Notes: generated by a model from the letters alone, not told the origin. 64,000 bases of DNA from Saccopteryx bilineata (GCF_036850765.1 NC_089492.1:169134296-169198295); one strand, 5' to 3'; shown: positions 45,753-58,026, numbered from the stretch's first letter. Made by a program: numbers and translations.

Positions 45753-47074
45753 AGGTTGTCTAATTTTATGGCATACAGTTCTTCATAGTATTTTCTTGCA
45801 ATCCTTTGTATTTCTGGTGTGTCAGTGGTTACTTTTCCTCTCTCATTTCTAATTTTATTTATTTGAGTCCTCTCTCTTTTTTTCTTGGTAAGTCTTGTTA
45901 AAGTTTCACCTATCTTGTTTTCCTTTTCAAAAAACCAGCTTTTGGTTTTATTGATCCTCTGTATTGTTTCTTTAGCCTCTATGTCATTTATTTTCACTGT
46001 GATCTTTATTATTTCCTTCCTTCTACTTACTCTGGGCTTTACTTGATGTTCTTACTTTAGTTGTTTTAGATGCAGGGTTAAGTTGTTTATTTGAGCTTTT
46101 TCTAGCTTCTTAAGGTATGCCTGCAATGCTATGCACTTCCCTCTCAGGACTACTTTTGCTGTGTCCCATAAATTTTGAGTTGTTGTATGTTTGTTTTCAT
46201 TTATTTCAAGAAAATTTTTTATTTCTTCTTTGATCTCATTGTTAACCCATTTGTTATTTAATAACAAGCTATTTAGTTTCCAAGTGTTTGAATGTTTTTC
46301 AGTTTTTCTATTGTAGTTGATGTGTAGTTTCATATCATTGTTATCCGAGAAGATGCTTGATATAATTTCAATCTTTTTAAATTTATTGAGACTCGTTTTG
46401 TGTCCTAACATGTGGTCTATTCTTGAGAATGTACCATGAGCACTTGACAAGAATGCATATTCTGCTGCTTTAGGGTGAAAGGTTCTGAAGATGTTTATTA
46501 AATCTAGTTGATTTGGTATGTCCATTATGTCTGCTCTTTCTTTGTTAATTTTTTTCTTGAAGATCGATCCAGTAATGTTAGTGCGGTATTAACATCCCCT
46601 ACTATTATAGTATTGCTGTTGATCTTGCCCTTTATGTCCATCAAAATTTGCTTTATATATTTAGGTGCTTCTATATTAGGTGCATAGATATTTATAATGA
46701 TTATATCTTCCTGTTATATCCTCCCTTTATCATTATGTAGTGACCTTCTTTATCCCTTTGTTTTAAAGTCTATTTTGTCAGATATAAGTATTGCTACCCC
46801 AGCTTTTTTTTTTTTCATTTCCATTTGCATGAAATATTTTTTTCATCCCTTTACTTTCAGTCTATGGGTATCTTTTGTTTTGAGGTGGGTCTCTTGTAGA
46901 CAGCATATGTATGGATCCTGTTTTCTTATCCACACAGCTACCCTATGTCTTTTCATTTGAGCATTTACTCTTTTTACATTTAAAGTTATTAGTAGTAGTA
47001 GTATGTAGTTGTTTATTGTCATTTTATTCTTTAAATCTACATTCCTTTTTTACTAGATTTTCCTCCCTTTGTTC

Positions 47075-47480
47075 TGTTTATAGCAGGCCCCTTAACATTT
47101 TTTGTAACATTGGATTGGTTGTAATTAATTCCTTGAGGTTTTTTTTGTCTGGGAAGCTTTTTATTTCTCCTTCAATTTTAAATAATAGCTTTGCTGGATA
47201 GAGAAGTCTTAGTTGTAGGCTCTTGTTTTGCATTACTTTGAATATTTCTTGCCATTCCCTTCTGGCCTCTCATGTTTCTGTTGAGAAGTCAGATGTCATC
47301 CTTATGCAGGCTCCTCTATAGGTAATTGACTGCATTTCTCTTGCAGCTTTTAGTATTCTTTCTTTATCTCTTAATTTTTGTATTTTAATTATGATATGTC
47401 TTGGAGTAGGCCTCTTTGGGTTCATCCTTAATGATACTCTCTGTGCTTCTTGAATTTGTGTGCCTTTTTCTGGAAACAAG
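47075..47480 (-). pseudogene. L1-D ORF1, C-terminal remnant
   Basis: ORF1p C-terminal RNA-binding domain: 'QEAQRVSLRMNPKRPTPRH', 'KIQKLRDKERILKAAREM', 'IRMTSDFSTET'. The N-terminal coiled coil is absent because L1-D is 5'-truncated here. Shifts occur after 47270. Confidence 0.8.
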
Positions 47481-47490
47481 GTGTGTCTTA

Positions 47491-48229
47491 TACATGGGGA
47501 AATATGGTACAGGATTCTGAGGCTCCCACTGACTTTTGGAATCCAATCTCAATGATAACAGTACTTCATACTTACTCATGGATACGATGTTTTCTGGTCC
47601 TCAATGTAAAAGTAATAAGGAAAATATAATGATACTCATTTTACAAATACAGTCAAGCAAACCTAGAAATCACAGATGATTGACCAGTGTATGAAGAGCT
47701 ATAGGCTCTTGGTCCAGGTTTCCTGAATGTTTTCAGCAGACTGCGCCTTCCAGAAGGATGGACATGAGTTTCTGACACAAGTAGGTGAATGACCAAAACC
47801 TGGGTTTAGGGGGTGACCTAAAAAAAGCTGGGTTTAGGGGGTGACCTAAAAAAAGCTTCCCAGACAAAAAAAACCTCAAGGAATTAATTACAACCAATAA
47901 TAGCAGTAACTTGTGACTTGATATCTAAATATATGAGGTGAACATATTTGAGCAATATTTAGATAAAGAGTGAGCAGGAGTTGGGGACAAACTGCTAGGG
48001 AAGAAGGACATGAGATGGCTTTTGGTTTGGATCTTCATGGATGGCAGCATCATTGCTGGGCCAGGCAGCCCTGGAGGTGACCCTTGATCACAGAGAACAA
48101 CAAACTTGATTTCAGGAGTCATCATTCATTTATTTCATGAACAGACATTGTTGCCACATGGGTCCAATACGCTATTAAATGCAGAATTATAAGGGCTGCA
48201 GAAACTGGTATGAGTAACAAGCTCCCCTG
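47491..48229. other. Unassigned sequence with duplicated L1 scrap
   Basis: No gene recognised. It contains a perfect 28-bp tandem duplication (47800-47827, 47828-47855). Directly after it (47851-47898) lies a 48-bp exact inverted copy of L1-D sequence from 47114-47161. Confidence 0.7.
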
Positions 48230-48560
48230 AGAGTGGAAGGGTCTGTTTAAAGGCCATCCCTGGCTTCCCACTGCATTTAGAATAAAAGTCAAGTTCCTGC
48301 CCAAGGTTTCCAGAACCTCATGGGAGCTGACCATTGCAGACCTCCCACTTCATCTCCTCGTACTCCCTCTTCTCTCCAGACAGAGGTCACTTCCAACCCT
48401 TGAATCCTGGAATTCTTTTCATCAGGATCCTGAAATATCACCTCCTCAGAGAGCCCACTCCCAACCACCCTCTTGGGTCCCTCTCTAGCCGATTCCTCTG
48501 GTGTGTTTTTCTTCATAGCACTTAATATTATAAGGAACTACTGAATTTATTTCTCAGCAT
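48230..48560 (+). repeat. L2 LINE 3' region
   Basis: Phrases 'atcacctcctcagagagccc' and 'tcttcatagcacttaatatt' are typical of the L2 3' part. Confidence 0.78.
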
Positions 48561-49084
48561 GTTTGGTAATTATTTCCCCAGTCCCATTTTATGTTAGATG
48601 TCAGAAGGCAGTAGCTGAACAAGAAAATTGGACTAGGGTCATCCTGATGAAAACTCTTAAAGAGAAAAGTACAGCACCCAAATGGTGTGTTACTCATGCT
48701 AAAGTTCATGGTGCCAAATTTAGACTTAATTCCAGTTTCAATCTCTCCCAGAAATATAATATTAATCAACCAGTCTAGAATTTTCTGGTCAATACTCATG
48801 AGGTAATCTGTTACATGGGTCCTCTCCAACTCTCATGGAGACCAGAAGCAGTCTGCATATAAGCACCCTTCTTGTTCTCCCCACCCCCACAAAAAAAGAT
48901 TCCCTGACCCTCCAAATCCTTTCTTTACTTTGGTTAATAGCTCCTTTGCCACATCCTTCTTCCCATAGAAACCTTTTATTCTATATAACCCCTTCTACTT
49001 GCTAGATGAGGTGCTGCCCAGTTCATGAATTGCTTAATAAAGCCAATTAGATCTTCAATATAACTTTGCTGAATTGTGTTGTTT
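48561..49084 (+). repeat. Possible old LTR, family uncertain
   Basis: Ends with 'gaattgcttaataaagccaa' (AATAAA at about 49036) and an LTR-like U5, following a 'tatataacccc' run. No coding is seen. Boundaries and family are uncertain. Confidence 0.35.
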
Positions 49085-49504
49085 TTGTTTTAAATGGAGA
49101 AAATTAGCATATTTATTCAAGAGATGTTTAAGAGGCAGAGGTGACAAGGATTGCGGATAAAGTGAGTAGTGAAGAGGAAATTGAAGATATCTTCTATGTC
49201 TTCATGGATGAATGTGCCAATCACTTGGTGGTCCCAGAAAAGGGCCAGATGTGGGCATAAAAGTCATGAGATGGGTTATTCACTCACTGAGAAGAGGGGG
49301 CCTTCGAGCAACCGATGAGGAGCTCCACAAGTGCAGAGCCCAAGGGGTAAGCTTGAAAGGAATCAGAGGGTGTGGAGAGAAGAGAAGGAAAAAGTGAGTC
49401 CCAGTGGTCAAAGATGGAAGAGAACGTTGCAGTATTGGTGGACTCGCTTGACACTCAAGTTGGACTCTGTGGGAGGGTAACCTCCAGCCCTAACAGCCAG
49501 TGTT
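49085..49504. other. Unassigned sequence
   Basis: Nothing recognised. Confidence 0.5.
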
Positions 49505-49745
49505 TGGTATACTGAACACTTGGGTTCTCCCAGTGACATATCACATCGACTTCACATGAGATGACTCACTGAGGCTTCACAAGGACCTTATGTTATTTCT
49601 CCCGTTCTTCAGAGGGAGAAACCAAGGCTCACAGAGGGTAAAGGAGTTGCACAAACCACATAGCAAGCAAATAGAGATCTTAGAATTAGAACCCAGAGTC
49701 GACCCAGAGTCGACCCAGAGTCTTTATCACCATGTACACTGATAC
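49505..49745 (+). repeat. MIR SINE fragment with short tandem duplication
   Basis: 'gaaaccaaggctcacagagg' and 'aattagaacccagagtc' are MIR-like. 'gacccagagtc' is locally repeated three times near 49697-49725. Confidence 0.72.
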
Positions 49746-51228
49746 CTTCCCCACCTTTCACAGGCTCCTCTTCTGGTAATGCTGGTACAATATCAGACCA
49801 TTTGCAACAGCCAAACTTCAAGTTAGTAATAAAAACATTCTCTCTGAACACAAACACAAAGTATGAAAATTTGGTGAAGATCATGATACAATCTTGATTT
49901 TTCCCCCCGCCCCCTTTTTATCTCTCTAAAGAATTGTTTTGTCACCATCTGGGAGAGTTCTTGAACTCTTGGAGACTTCCAAGAAGCTTCTGAGGTCAGG
50001 ATCCCTGCAGAAGGACACTGAGCCATTCAGGCCCTCCCCTCCTTGCTGGGTGGTGGCAGGGCCAGAGGACACTGGAGTCACTCATGGTAAAAATCAGCCA
50101 CTTGGCCAGCCTGCACCATCCTGGATCCTACGCAGGGCGGGTCTCCCCACATTAACTGAGCTTGACCAGGGTATGACTTGGGCCTATTTCAATTACAACC
50201 TGAGTAAAAAAGACAGTTTCAGTTAGAGCATATGTCAGTGATTTTGTATGACCTTAAAGGTTCCTCTTCTTAATAAGCTGTCCTTCAGCATCCTTCAGAC
50301 CAGTCTTCAGACCTGTCCTACAATGTCAATAACCAATATTTATTTCTTTGTTGCCATTCCCCTCAAAATTTCAAGTGAGACTCCTCAACAGTTTGAAATT
50401 CTGCTTTTGAAATAAAAAAAAATCTTGACAAAACCAGAGTTTCTCTTTGGCTTTGCAAAATCCTAGCACAATCAACCATAGGGTATATTTCAGTCACTTT
50501 GTATCCAAACAACCCTTTAATTGGTTAAAAGTCCTCTGTTTACTCTCAGGAAATATAAATGTGTTAAAAAAATTAAGTTGCAAAAAAAAAATTAAGTTGC
50601 TATTATGCAGTCTCTTTAATAGCCTATCAGAACTTCCTTCACTTCAGAAATGACACATTTTGGGGCATACCTTCCTATTTTAAAAACCACAAGAACTCTC
50701 CCAACCATTCCCTTTCCAACACTTTAGCAGTCTGATTAATTAGATTTATTTTCCCACTGTGGCTGACACTTCACATCAAACTCACCAAGCTCTAAAGAAT
50801 GCATAGGAATACAGTCACACTAAGGCAGAGTTGATTTTGGCTTTGTTTGTTTTTTTTTCTTGCTTTTAAGGTCAGACGTTCAGTCTTTACCCCAATTTTG
50901 CTCACTGACATCAAGATTTATCTAAAAAAAACATATTGCCCCATGGCCAGAACACAGAGGAAAAAGTTTACCTTTGCATCGGTGTGATTATTACGTGGAT
51001 TTTGTGGTTTAAAAAGAAAGCCACTCCATTTTGTCTTGAAATCTGACGTTTGGTTGGGATGACTAATCTCATCCAACAATACCACCCTGATTGCCTTGCT
51101 CCTTCATTCTCAACAACAATCATAAGCAGGACTTCCATGAAGGACAGACTATCTCTTCTAACTCTGCCTGGTTTCAGGCCCTTCCTTAGTATTTGTGTAT
51201 ACAGAATGATTTTCAGCCACAATTCTTT
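49746..51228. other. Unassigned sequence
   Basis: No gene, RNA or repeat that I can name. Short ORFs here look like chance. Confidence 0.5.
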
Positions 51229-51603
51229 TTTTTTGGTAAATGAGAGGCAGGAAAGCAGACGAACAGACTCCCACTTGTGCCCTGACCGCAATCCATCCCA
51301 CAAGCGCCCTATGGGGTGATGCTCTGCCCATCTGGGGCCACTACTCCTTTGCTCAGCAACCAAGCTGAGGCGAGACTGTGGAGCCCATTCTCAGAGCCCA
51401 GGGCCAACTTGCCTGAACCATGCCAACGTGCTCAAACCATTTGAGTCATGGCTGCAGGAAAGGAAGAGAGAAAGAGAGAAGGAGAGAAGGGGGAAGGGAA
51501 AGAAGCAGATGGTCGCTTCTCCTGTGTGCTCTAACCAGGATTTGAATCCAGGAATTCCACATGCTGGGCCAATGCTCTACCACTGAGACAACCTGCCAGG
51601 GCC
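51229..51603 (-). mobile_element. Ves-like SINE, 'ggccctgg' lineage, older copy
   Basis: Diverged minus-strand copy. Perfect 15-bp duplication ttcagccacaattct at 51214-51228 and 51604-51618. Confidence 0.93.
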
Positions 51604-51719
51604 TTCAGCCACAATTCTAATGTGATGTCCCTTCCTCTTGTAGTAGCAGTGCTAAGGGCTATGGAAGAGAGAGACCTGGGCTCAAATCCTTATTAAATAG
51701 TCAACCATATAAGCCAGAA

Positions 51720-52480
51720 ACCATTGCAGGGTTTCTTTGACTTCCCCTCCACTTTACCTTCTAAAGAGGCAATCAATCACCACACCCTGAAATTTCTGTC
51801 TCTTAAGTATTACTCAACTGCATCTGTCTCTCTCCACCTCCACGGTCATACACTGGCTCAGTCTCTACTACTTTGGCTTTCTTCAAAATCACCTAAATGG
51901 TCTCTGTGCCTCCATATATGGGGTTAACCCAAACATGGGTTTTTTAAAAAAACGAAAATTTGACTATATCACCCTTCTGCTTAACACCCCTCAAAAGTTG
52001 TCTATCACCTGTAAGTTGGAGCCGAGGTACCTCTTTATGACCCTGAAGCCCTCTTCCATGACAGGACTTGGCATGCCAGCCTCCCCTGACTTGCATCCAG
52101 CTCCCACCATCACCTCCTCATGCAGCTGAGGCTGGCAAACAGTGCGCTAGTTCATTTTCCATGCCTGGGCTCTTGGCTTTACTTTGGAGGGACTCCTCTT
52201 CACTCAGTTTCTGATTATCCCTAGCACAGAATGTATAGTCTCTAGAAACTGGCCCTGCATCCCTGTCCTGCACCCCTCCCACCCCACCCACTGCCCTAGG
52301 CCCCACACTCATCTGTCTCCTGACCCTCCTGAATATCCTACACTTGTTGAAATTTTTCTCTGAAATTCTCTGTGTCTCCTTTCAAAGTCCCTGTGGGAGA
52401 GGACTAGTTGTGTTCTGTTTCTGCAGCCCAGTACAGAAACTGTCACAAATCATGTATTCAGTGAGTGTTGGTTGGCTGGT
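51720..52480 (+). repeat. L2 LINE 3' region
   Basis: Degenerate L2: 'aaaatcacctaaatggtctc', 'cacccttctgcttaacaccc', and a tail resembling 'tcagtgagtgttggttgg'. Confidence 0.6.
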
Positions 52481-52603
52481 GATAGGACTGGAACTCAAGG
52501 TGGTTCCTAGGCTACTGGACTCATATCTCCATAGCACAGAAAGCTTCAATTAGGTTCCAGGAATACTTCACTAAAATTTTACTTGTAAAAAATTGTTAAA
52601 TTA

Positions 52604-52977
52604 GCCCTGGTGGGCTAGCTCAGAGGTAGAGCATCGGCCGGCATTTGGAAGTCCCAGGTTCAGTTCCCGGCCAGGACACACTGGAGAAGCACCCATCTGC
52701 TTCTCCACCCCTCCCCCTCTCCTTCTTCTCTGTCTCTCTCTTCCCCTCCCTCAGCCAAGGCTCCATTGGAGCAAAGTTGGCCCAGGCACTGAGGATGGCT
52801 CCATGGCCACTGACTCAGGTGCTAGAATGGCTCTGGTTGCAACGGAGCAATGCCCTGGATGGTCAGAGCATTGCCCCTTGGTGGGCTTGCCAGGTGGATC
52901 CTGGTCAGGCACATGTAGGAGTCTGTCTCTCTGCCTCTTCACTTCTCACTTTAGAAAAATACAAAAAGAAAAGTAAG
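52604..52977 (+). mobile_element. Ves-like SINE, 'ggccctgg' lineage
   Basis: Starts 'gccctggtgggctagctcag'. Duplication ttgttaaatta at 52593-52603 and 52978-52988. Confidence 0.93.
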
Positions 52978-52988
52978 TTGTTAAATTA

Positions 52989-54449
52989 TTTTTCATTCTA
53001 TACTATAATAGATTTAAATGTGTTATTTACAAACATATATGGCCCATTGGAGATCAGCAGGCTAAATCATTTTGTTAAGAGTAAATCTTCAATCAATTGA
53101 TGCATCCTTAAAGACTATCCCAAGGTTACAAGGCTTGTTAGTTTAAACATTGTTACAGTTTACAGCCATTTAACTGTATGAGTTAGGTATTTCTTACTAC
53201 AGTGTGACCAAAGCAAACTGCAAAAATAAACTAGACCTTGAGGCTGGTAGTAATTCTCAGCTGTCTTTACAATGTGTTAATACATAAATTTGTAGTTATG
53301 GAAATGTAAACTAATAAAATGTACCTTGAGCCACTTGATATTTTAGGGATTTTTCTAAGATGTTTTTGAAAGTTGGGTTTAGCTATTTCTTTAAAAGTTT
53401 GAAAATTGCTAGCTACAGAAAACAGGATCCTTGGACTGAAGTTGTCCAGAGATTTAGCTCCCCATTGTCAAGAGAACAAGGAAACTATGCCAGGACTGGG
53501 CCTGGGAGGGCAAAGGAAGAGCAGTGAAAAGAGAGAAGAGCATCCCAGAGTACTGCTGAAGAAGAAGGATCAGGCAAGAACAGGAAGTGGCTGTGTCCCT
53601 CTGCACAGCTGGGATCCCTAACCTCAAAGATATGTAGGCCACTTTCATTGCCTCATCACCAGGGTGACTGCTGTGCTGCTGGGGAAGCCCTGGAGAAGCA
53701 CATGCCCATGGCCTGTGTGTTAGCAACTGGGAAGGCCATTCCTGTCTCTCCAGGGCTACAAGGGCAATTCTGAAAGGACAGAGAGGAAAGGAAAACTAGC
53801 CTTGGGCTCTTTACAAGAACCTAGTGGAAGTAAACAGGGAGGCAGCAGTCCAGTGGCCCCCAGAATTAGGGACAGCACAAAGATAACTTCCGTCTTCCTC
53901 TAAACATCATGCCAGGCCAATGCTGTGGGCTAGCTGTTTACCTGGGTTTTGTGATGGCCCCCACTCTCTGATCTTTTTCCCTCATTGAACAAATACAGAT
54001 TGGGTACAACACTCTGGGCCAACTCCTCTCTCTGAGGTTTCTACAGCCATGTTTACCCTTGGCTCCTTAAACCCCACCTTCATAATTCTGTTGTTTCCCT
54101 CACACTACTGTTTTACCTCATGCCTGCCTTTCAAACTTAAACTTCTTAAAAATCAAGCGCCCCCCCACCCCCCGCCTCCTACCGAAGACCATATATCACA
54201 CATTCCCATCCCAACCTAAATGTACTTGGTTTTCTCCTGCGGCACCCATGATACCATTCTCTCAAAGGTCACCAGTGACTTCCTGATGTTCAATCTAGCA
54301 GCTTTTGGTAAGCCCTGCATCTTCACTAACAATGGGCAGCTACTCCTCATGCTTGAGAGATTCTTCCTTTTTGCGATGTCACCTTCTGCTTCTCCCTCCA
54401 CCTCCCTGACCATTCTTAGGCTGGAAGTCCAAGATCAAAGTCTCAGCAG
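52989..54449. other. Unassigned sequence
   Basis: No gene recognised. At 54132-54153 lies a 22-bp stretch that recurs inside the SINE at 54855-54876. Confidence 0.5.
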
Positions 54450-54715
54450 GGTTGGCTTTTCCTGAGGCCTCTCTCCTTGGCTTGCAGACAACCATTTCCT
54501 CTTTTTGTCTTCATGCTGCGTGTGTCCCGAATCTCCTCATAAAGACACCAGTCCTATTGGATTAGGACCCACCCTAATGACTTCATTTTAATTTAATTAC
54601 CTCTGTAAAGATCCTATCTCCAAATACAAACATTCTCTAAGGTATTGGGGTTAGGATTTCAACATGCAAAACTTGAGGGAGACATAATTTTAGCCTATAA
54701 CAAGAGTATTTCAGA
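54450..54715 (-). repeat. Ancient mammalian interspersed repeat, family not named
   Basis: 'cctctgtaaagatcctatct', 'ccaaatacaaacattct' and 'ttttagcctataaca' belong to a common ancient mammalian repeat, antisense. I recall the sequence but not its name. Confidence 0.55.
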
Positions 54716-54838
54716 TTCACCTCTTCACCTTTTATAATGTTTATTTCCTACAGCTATTTCTAAGGTTTCATGTATTATTGAGTAAATGATTTTATCCATT
54801 TCATTTTTAAATTATAAAAATAATGTATCTCATTAGCC

Positions 54839-55255
54839 TGACCAGGCAGTGGCACAAACTTAAACTTCTTAAAAATTAAACTTAAACTGGGATCCACTGG
54901 GCAAGAAGGTGGATAGAGCATTGGCCTGAGAGGCAGAGGACCCAGAATTGAAACCCCAAAGTAGCCAGCTTGAGCACTGGCTCAACAGTTGAGCGCAGTT
55001 GAGGTTACAAGCTTGAGCATGGGATCATAGGTGTGATCCCATGGTTGCTGGCTTGAAGCCCAAGGCCATTGGCTTGAGCCCAAGGTCACTGGCTTGAACA
55101 AGGGGTCACTTGCTCTGCTGGAGCCCTCCCACTCAAGGCACATATGAGAAAGCAATCAATGAACAACTAAGATATAGCAATGAAGAATTGATGCTTCTTA
55201 TCTCTCTCCTTTCCAGTCTATCTGTCCCTCTCTGTCTCTCTCACTAAAAATAAAA
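54839..55255 (+). mobile_element. Ves-like SINE, 'gcctgacc' lineage, with internal filler
   Basis: Head 'gcctgaccaggcagtggca' is interrupted after about 20 bp by some 50 bp of foreign sequence (about 54855-54905), then the SINE resumes 'ggtggatagagcattggc'. The first 22 bp of the filler copies 54132-54153. Confidence 0.85.
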
Positions 55256-55331
55256 TGTAAAATGTAACAATCCTTTACTGTCTAAATAAAATGTTAATAT
55301 AAGGGTATAATTTCCAAATAAATAATTATTG

Positions 55332-55688
55332 GCCCTGGTCGGTTGGCTCAGCGGTAGAGCGTCGGCCTGGTGTGCAGGAGTCCCGGGTTCGATTCCCAGC
55401 CAGGGCACACAGGAGAGTCGCCCATTTGCTTCTCCACCCCCCCTCCTCTCCTTCCTCTCTGTCTTTCTCTTCCCCTCCTGCAGTGAGGCTCCATTGGAGC
55501 AAAGATGGCCCGGGCGCTGGGGATGGCTCTGTGGCCTCTGCCTCAGGTGCTAGAATGGCTCTGGATGCAACAGAGCGACGCCCCAGAGGGGCAAAGCATC
55601 ACCCACTGGTGGGCATGCCGAGTGGATCCCGGTAGGGCGCAAGCGGGAGTCTGTCCCCGTTTCCAGCTTCGGAAAAATGGGAAAAAAA
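55332..55688 (+). mobile_element. Ves-like SINE, 'ggccctgg' lineage
   Basis: Starts 'gccctggtcggttggctcag'; clear A and B box-like motifs. Short duplication aattattg at 55324-55331 and 55689-55696. Confidence 0.93.
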
Positions 55689-55699
55689 AATTATTGGTC

Positions 55700-55885
55700 A
55701 AAGTTCATTTTTTATTTAAAAAATTTTTATTTTTTGAATACAGTTTGCATTCAACACTTTATTATATTAGCTTTAGGTGTACAGCATGTAAGATAAGCAT
55801 TCATATAGGTTACAAAGTTCCCTTCAATAAGTCAAGTGCCCACCTGGCACTATAGATAGTTATTACAGAATTCAAAGTTCTTTTC
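55700..55885 (-). mobile_element. L1MA-like 3' UTR fragment, antisense
   Basis: 'ttatattagctttaggtgta' and 'atagatagttattaca' match the antisense of old L1 3' UTRs. Confidence 0.6.
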
Positions 55886-55891
55886 CAAGTT

Positions 55892-56762
55892 CTTTTTTTT
55901 TTTTAATAAATTTTTATTTTAATGGGGTGACATCAATAAATCAGGGTACATACATTCAAAGAAAACATTTCCAGGTTATCTTGTCATTTAGTTCTGTTGC
56001 ATACCCATCACCCGAAGAGAGATCGTCCTCTGCCACCCTACATCCAGTTCTCTCTGTACCCTTCCCCCTCCCCCTCTTCCTCCTTCCCTCCCCCCCACCC
56101 CCCGTAACCACCACACTCCCATCTATGCCTCTTAGTCTCGCTTCTATGTCCCACCAATGTATGGAATCCTGCAGTTCCTGTTTTTTTCTGATTCGCCCAT
56201 GTCACCTCACACAATGCTACCAAGACTCCACCATTCCGCTGCAAGTGATCCGATGTTATCATTTCTCCTAGCTGAATAGTATACCATGGTGTATATGTGC
56301 CCCATCTTCTTCATCCAGTCCTCTATTTTTTTTTACAGTGATTAAAAGCCTTTAAGCAAACTCTTGGCCAATACAGCAAGAATCCCTAAAAGAGTAGGGT
56401 CCTTAACATGTTCACCAAGTCCAAGTTGGCCCCATCACCATGCCAAATCCCTGAAAAATGCAACCACAGTTCAGTCTGTTAGGAGCTGTCACAGGGAGCA
56501 GGAGTCCAGGAAAGTTCCTCACAGGAAAAGTCCGCATGGCACTGGAATTGTTGTCACCATTCTATACTTTGCAGCTCATGTCCAAGTCCCAATGACCGCT
56601 GCTTCTAGCTGGTAATGATTCAGGTAGACTGGAAAAAGCCATTTGCAGCATGCGTGGATATGGAGCTTCTGTTCTCCTCTGCCTGGAGAGTTGAGACCAG
56701 GTTGCTTTTCCCTGGAGCTCTGTGACTGTGGCCTGGTAAAGAGAACCTTGGGATACACTAAG
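55892..56762 (-). mobile_element. Composite L1/ERV retroelement, copy 2: shared 'exon 2' plus L1 3' end
   Basis: Left part (about 55892-56326) is antisense L1 3' end of the same variant as copy 1 (both share 'gtataccatggtgtatatgt' where other type I L1s here read 'gtattccatagtgtatat'). Then the same T-run of 9 and 'acagtgattaaaagcc', then about 430 bp nearly matching copy 1 (roughly 95% by eye). Unlike copy 1 it does not switch to L1 5' UTR at 56762 but continues into ERV sequence. I found no clean outer target duplication. Confidence 0.83.
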
Positions 56763-57597
56763 CTGGGTGGCAAAGGTAAATTCATAATACAAGTTGGCAA
56801 AAGGAGGAAAGAGAGCTCTAAATTAGGAGTAGGTCCCAGCCTGAAATATGAGTGGGGCATTAAGGTAGGAGGGATAAATGAAACACTATATATTAAGCAA
56901 AGCAGCAGAAAATAGGACTATCAACACCCACAACAGAGATCTTTGAGGGAAGAATAAAAAACCTGACTATTCAGGCAAAACATAGTTAAGTGGCCCTTGT
57001 GCGAATGAGATCAGTTTACCTGCTTCTTGGAACAAATACCCTAGGCTCGTCCACAGTGTCGTAGATGGGGCCGACGACCCTGGGCACCTTCAGCCTTCAG
57101 TGACAAACCTCAGCTTTCTGGGCAAGGTTAGGTCATAGGTGGCTGGAGCAGGGCTGGAAGAGACTGAACCCTCCCTTAGAGGAGCGAGGGGGAAGCCCAC
57201 CTTCCAGTGTCCCTGTTTCCTCACAGCAGAGGCGTGTAAGCCTGGCAGGCTTTAGCTCAATGACCTTCCTTTCCACTATTGAAGCAGGACCCAGATGGCA
57301 TCCTATGAGACCCCTTTGGGGCGTTGGAGCTTTTAAGGGTGTATCCTAAAAGCTGGTAGTTCCCCTGATCTCTATTGGGTTTTTTCTGCCTCTAGGTATC
57401 TTAAAAGCCATTCTCAGAAGATCTCACTGAGGGGTTTGAGAATCCCCATCCACCTATATAAATCTTTTCCATATATCTGGAGCTATTTGGAAAAAAGACA
57501 GAACAGTGTTATTAACTAGATCTAATAAGAAGGTAGTAGTTTGCAGGCGAAAAAGATTTGGTGTCTCCTGTTCATCGGCATTCAAAAGAAATGTAAA
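56763..57597 (-). pseudogene. Class I (gammaretrovirus-like) ERV gag-pro remnant
   Basis: Antisense retroviral remnant continuous with copy 2. In element order: capsid C-terminal region (an 'APDI' motif at about 57462-57483); a nucleocapsid zinc-knuckle-like stretch (ending 'GHWAKAC', about 57239-57303, with one expected Cys replaced by Ser) and traces of a second knuckle; a decayed protease whose end ('GWDLL' type) lies at 56831-56861; then the start of pol, whose frame runs across 56763 into the shared composite segment. Stops and shifts throughout; no functional protein. Its 5' side ends near a T-run and SINE at 57597-57615. Confidence 0.7.
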
Positions 57598-57614
57598 TTT
57601 TTTTTTTTTTTTAA

Positions 57615-58016
57615 GTAAAAAGCATGATATGGTAGACGCATTGGAGTCATTGGCCTGTTGTGCAGGATTCCCAGATTTGATTCCTGGCCAGAGCACACAG
57701 TAGAAACGCCCATCTACCTCTCCACCCCTCCCCCTCTCCTTCCTCTTCGTCTCTCTCCTCCCACCCGCAGCCAAGGCTCCACCGGAGCAAAGCCACCCTG
57801 GGCACTAAGGATGGCCCCATGGCCTCTGCCCCAGTCGCTAGAATGGCTCCGGTTGTAACAGAGCAACACCCCAGATGGGCAGAGCATTCCCCCCCTGGTA
57901 GGCATGCCAGGTGGATCCCAGTCAGGCGCATGCAGGAGTCTGTCTGACTGCCTCCCCATCCCCATCCTCAGAAAAATACAAAAAATAAATAAATAAAAGA
58001 AAAAATACTTTAAAAA
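57615..58016 (+). mobile_element. Ves-like SINE, 'ggccctgg' lineage, diverged head
   Basis: Body and tail are typical ('cacacagtagaaacgcccat' onward, A/T-rich tail). The head is degraded. It separates the two ERV pieces. Flanks ('tttaagtaaaaag', 'ctttaaaaag') are only roughly alike. Confidence 0.82.
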
Positions 58017-58026
58017 GGGGGGGGGG

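Larger units (their letters stand above)
39173..47022 (-). pseudogene. L1-D ORF2, broken
   Basis: Equivalent start codon at 47020-47022; stop at 39173-39175 after 'ICGI'. Endonuclease pieces: '[20 protein letters not shown]' at 46525-46052. RT region: 45725-45997 and 44606-44791, then 43629-43293. All pieces are in L1 order but broken by stops and by the five inserted elements. The sequence at the catalytic RT motif is degraded. Confidence 0.82.
38855..47490 (-). mobile_element. L1-D: type II L1 with five later insertions
   Basis: Minus-strand L1, 3' end at about 38855 (antisense 'ttttaatttattgtgt'), truncated inside ORF1 at about 47480-47490. It is interrupted by L1-E (39321-40867), SINEs (41420-41793, 42184-42531), L1-F (43677-44423) and composite copy 1 (44807-45752). 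L1-D resumes in register after each. Confidence 0.87.

Noticed and set aside
48563..48829. Short ORFs on both strands resembling a possible small gene
   Set aside because: No recognisable family, overlapping opposite frames, and a likely ancient-repeat context.
51720..52480. Possible host exon or processed pseudogene in the moderately GC-rich stretch
   Set aside because: Wording matches L2-type sequence and no frame with protein-like composition or conserved motif was found.
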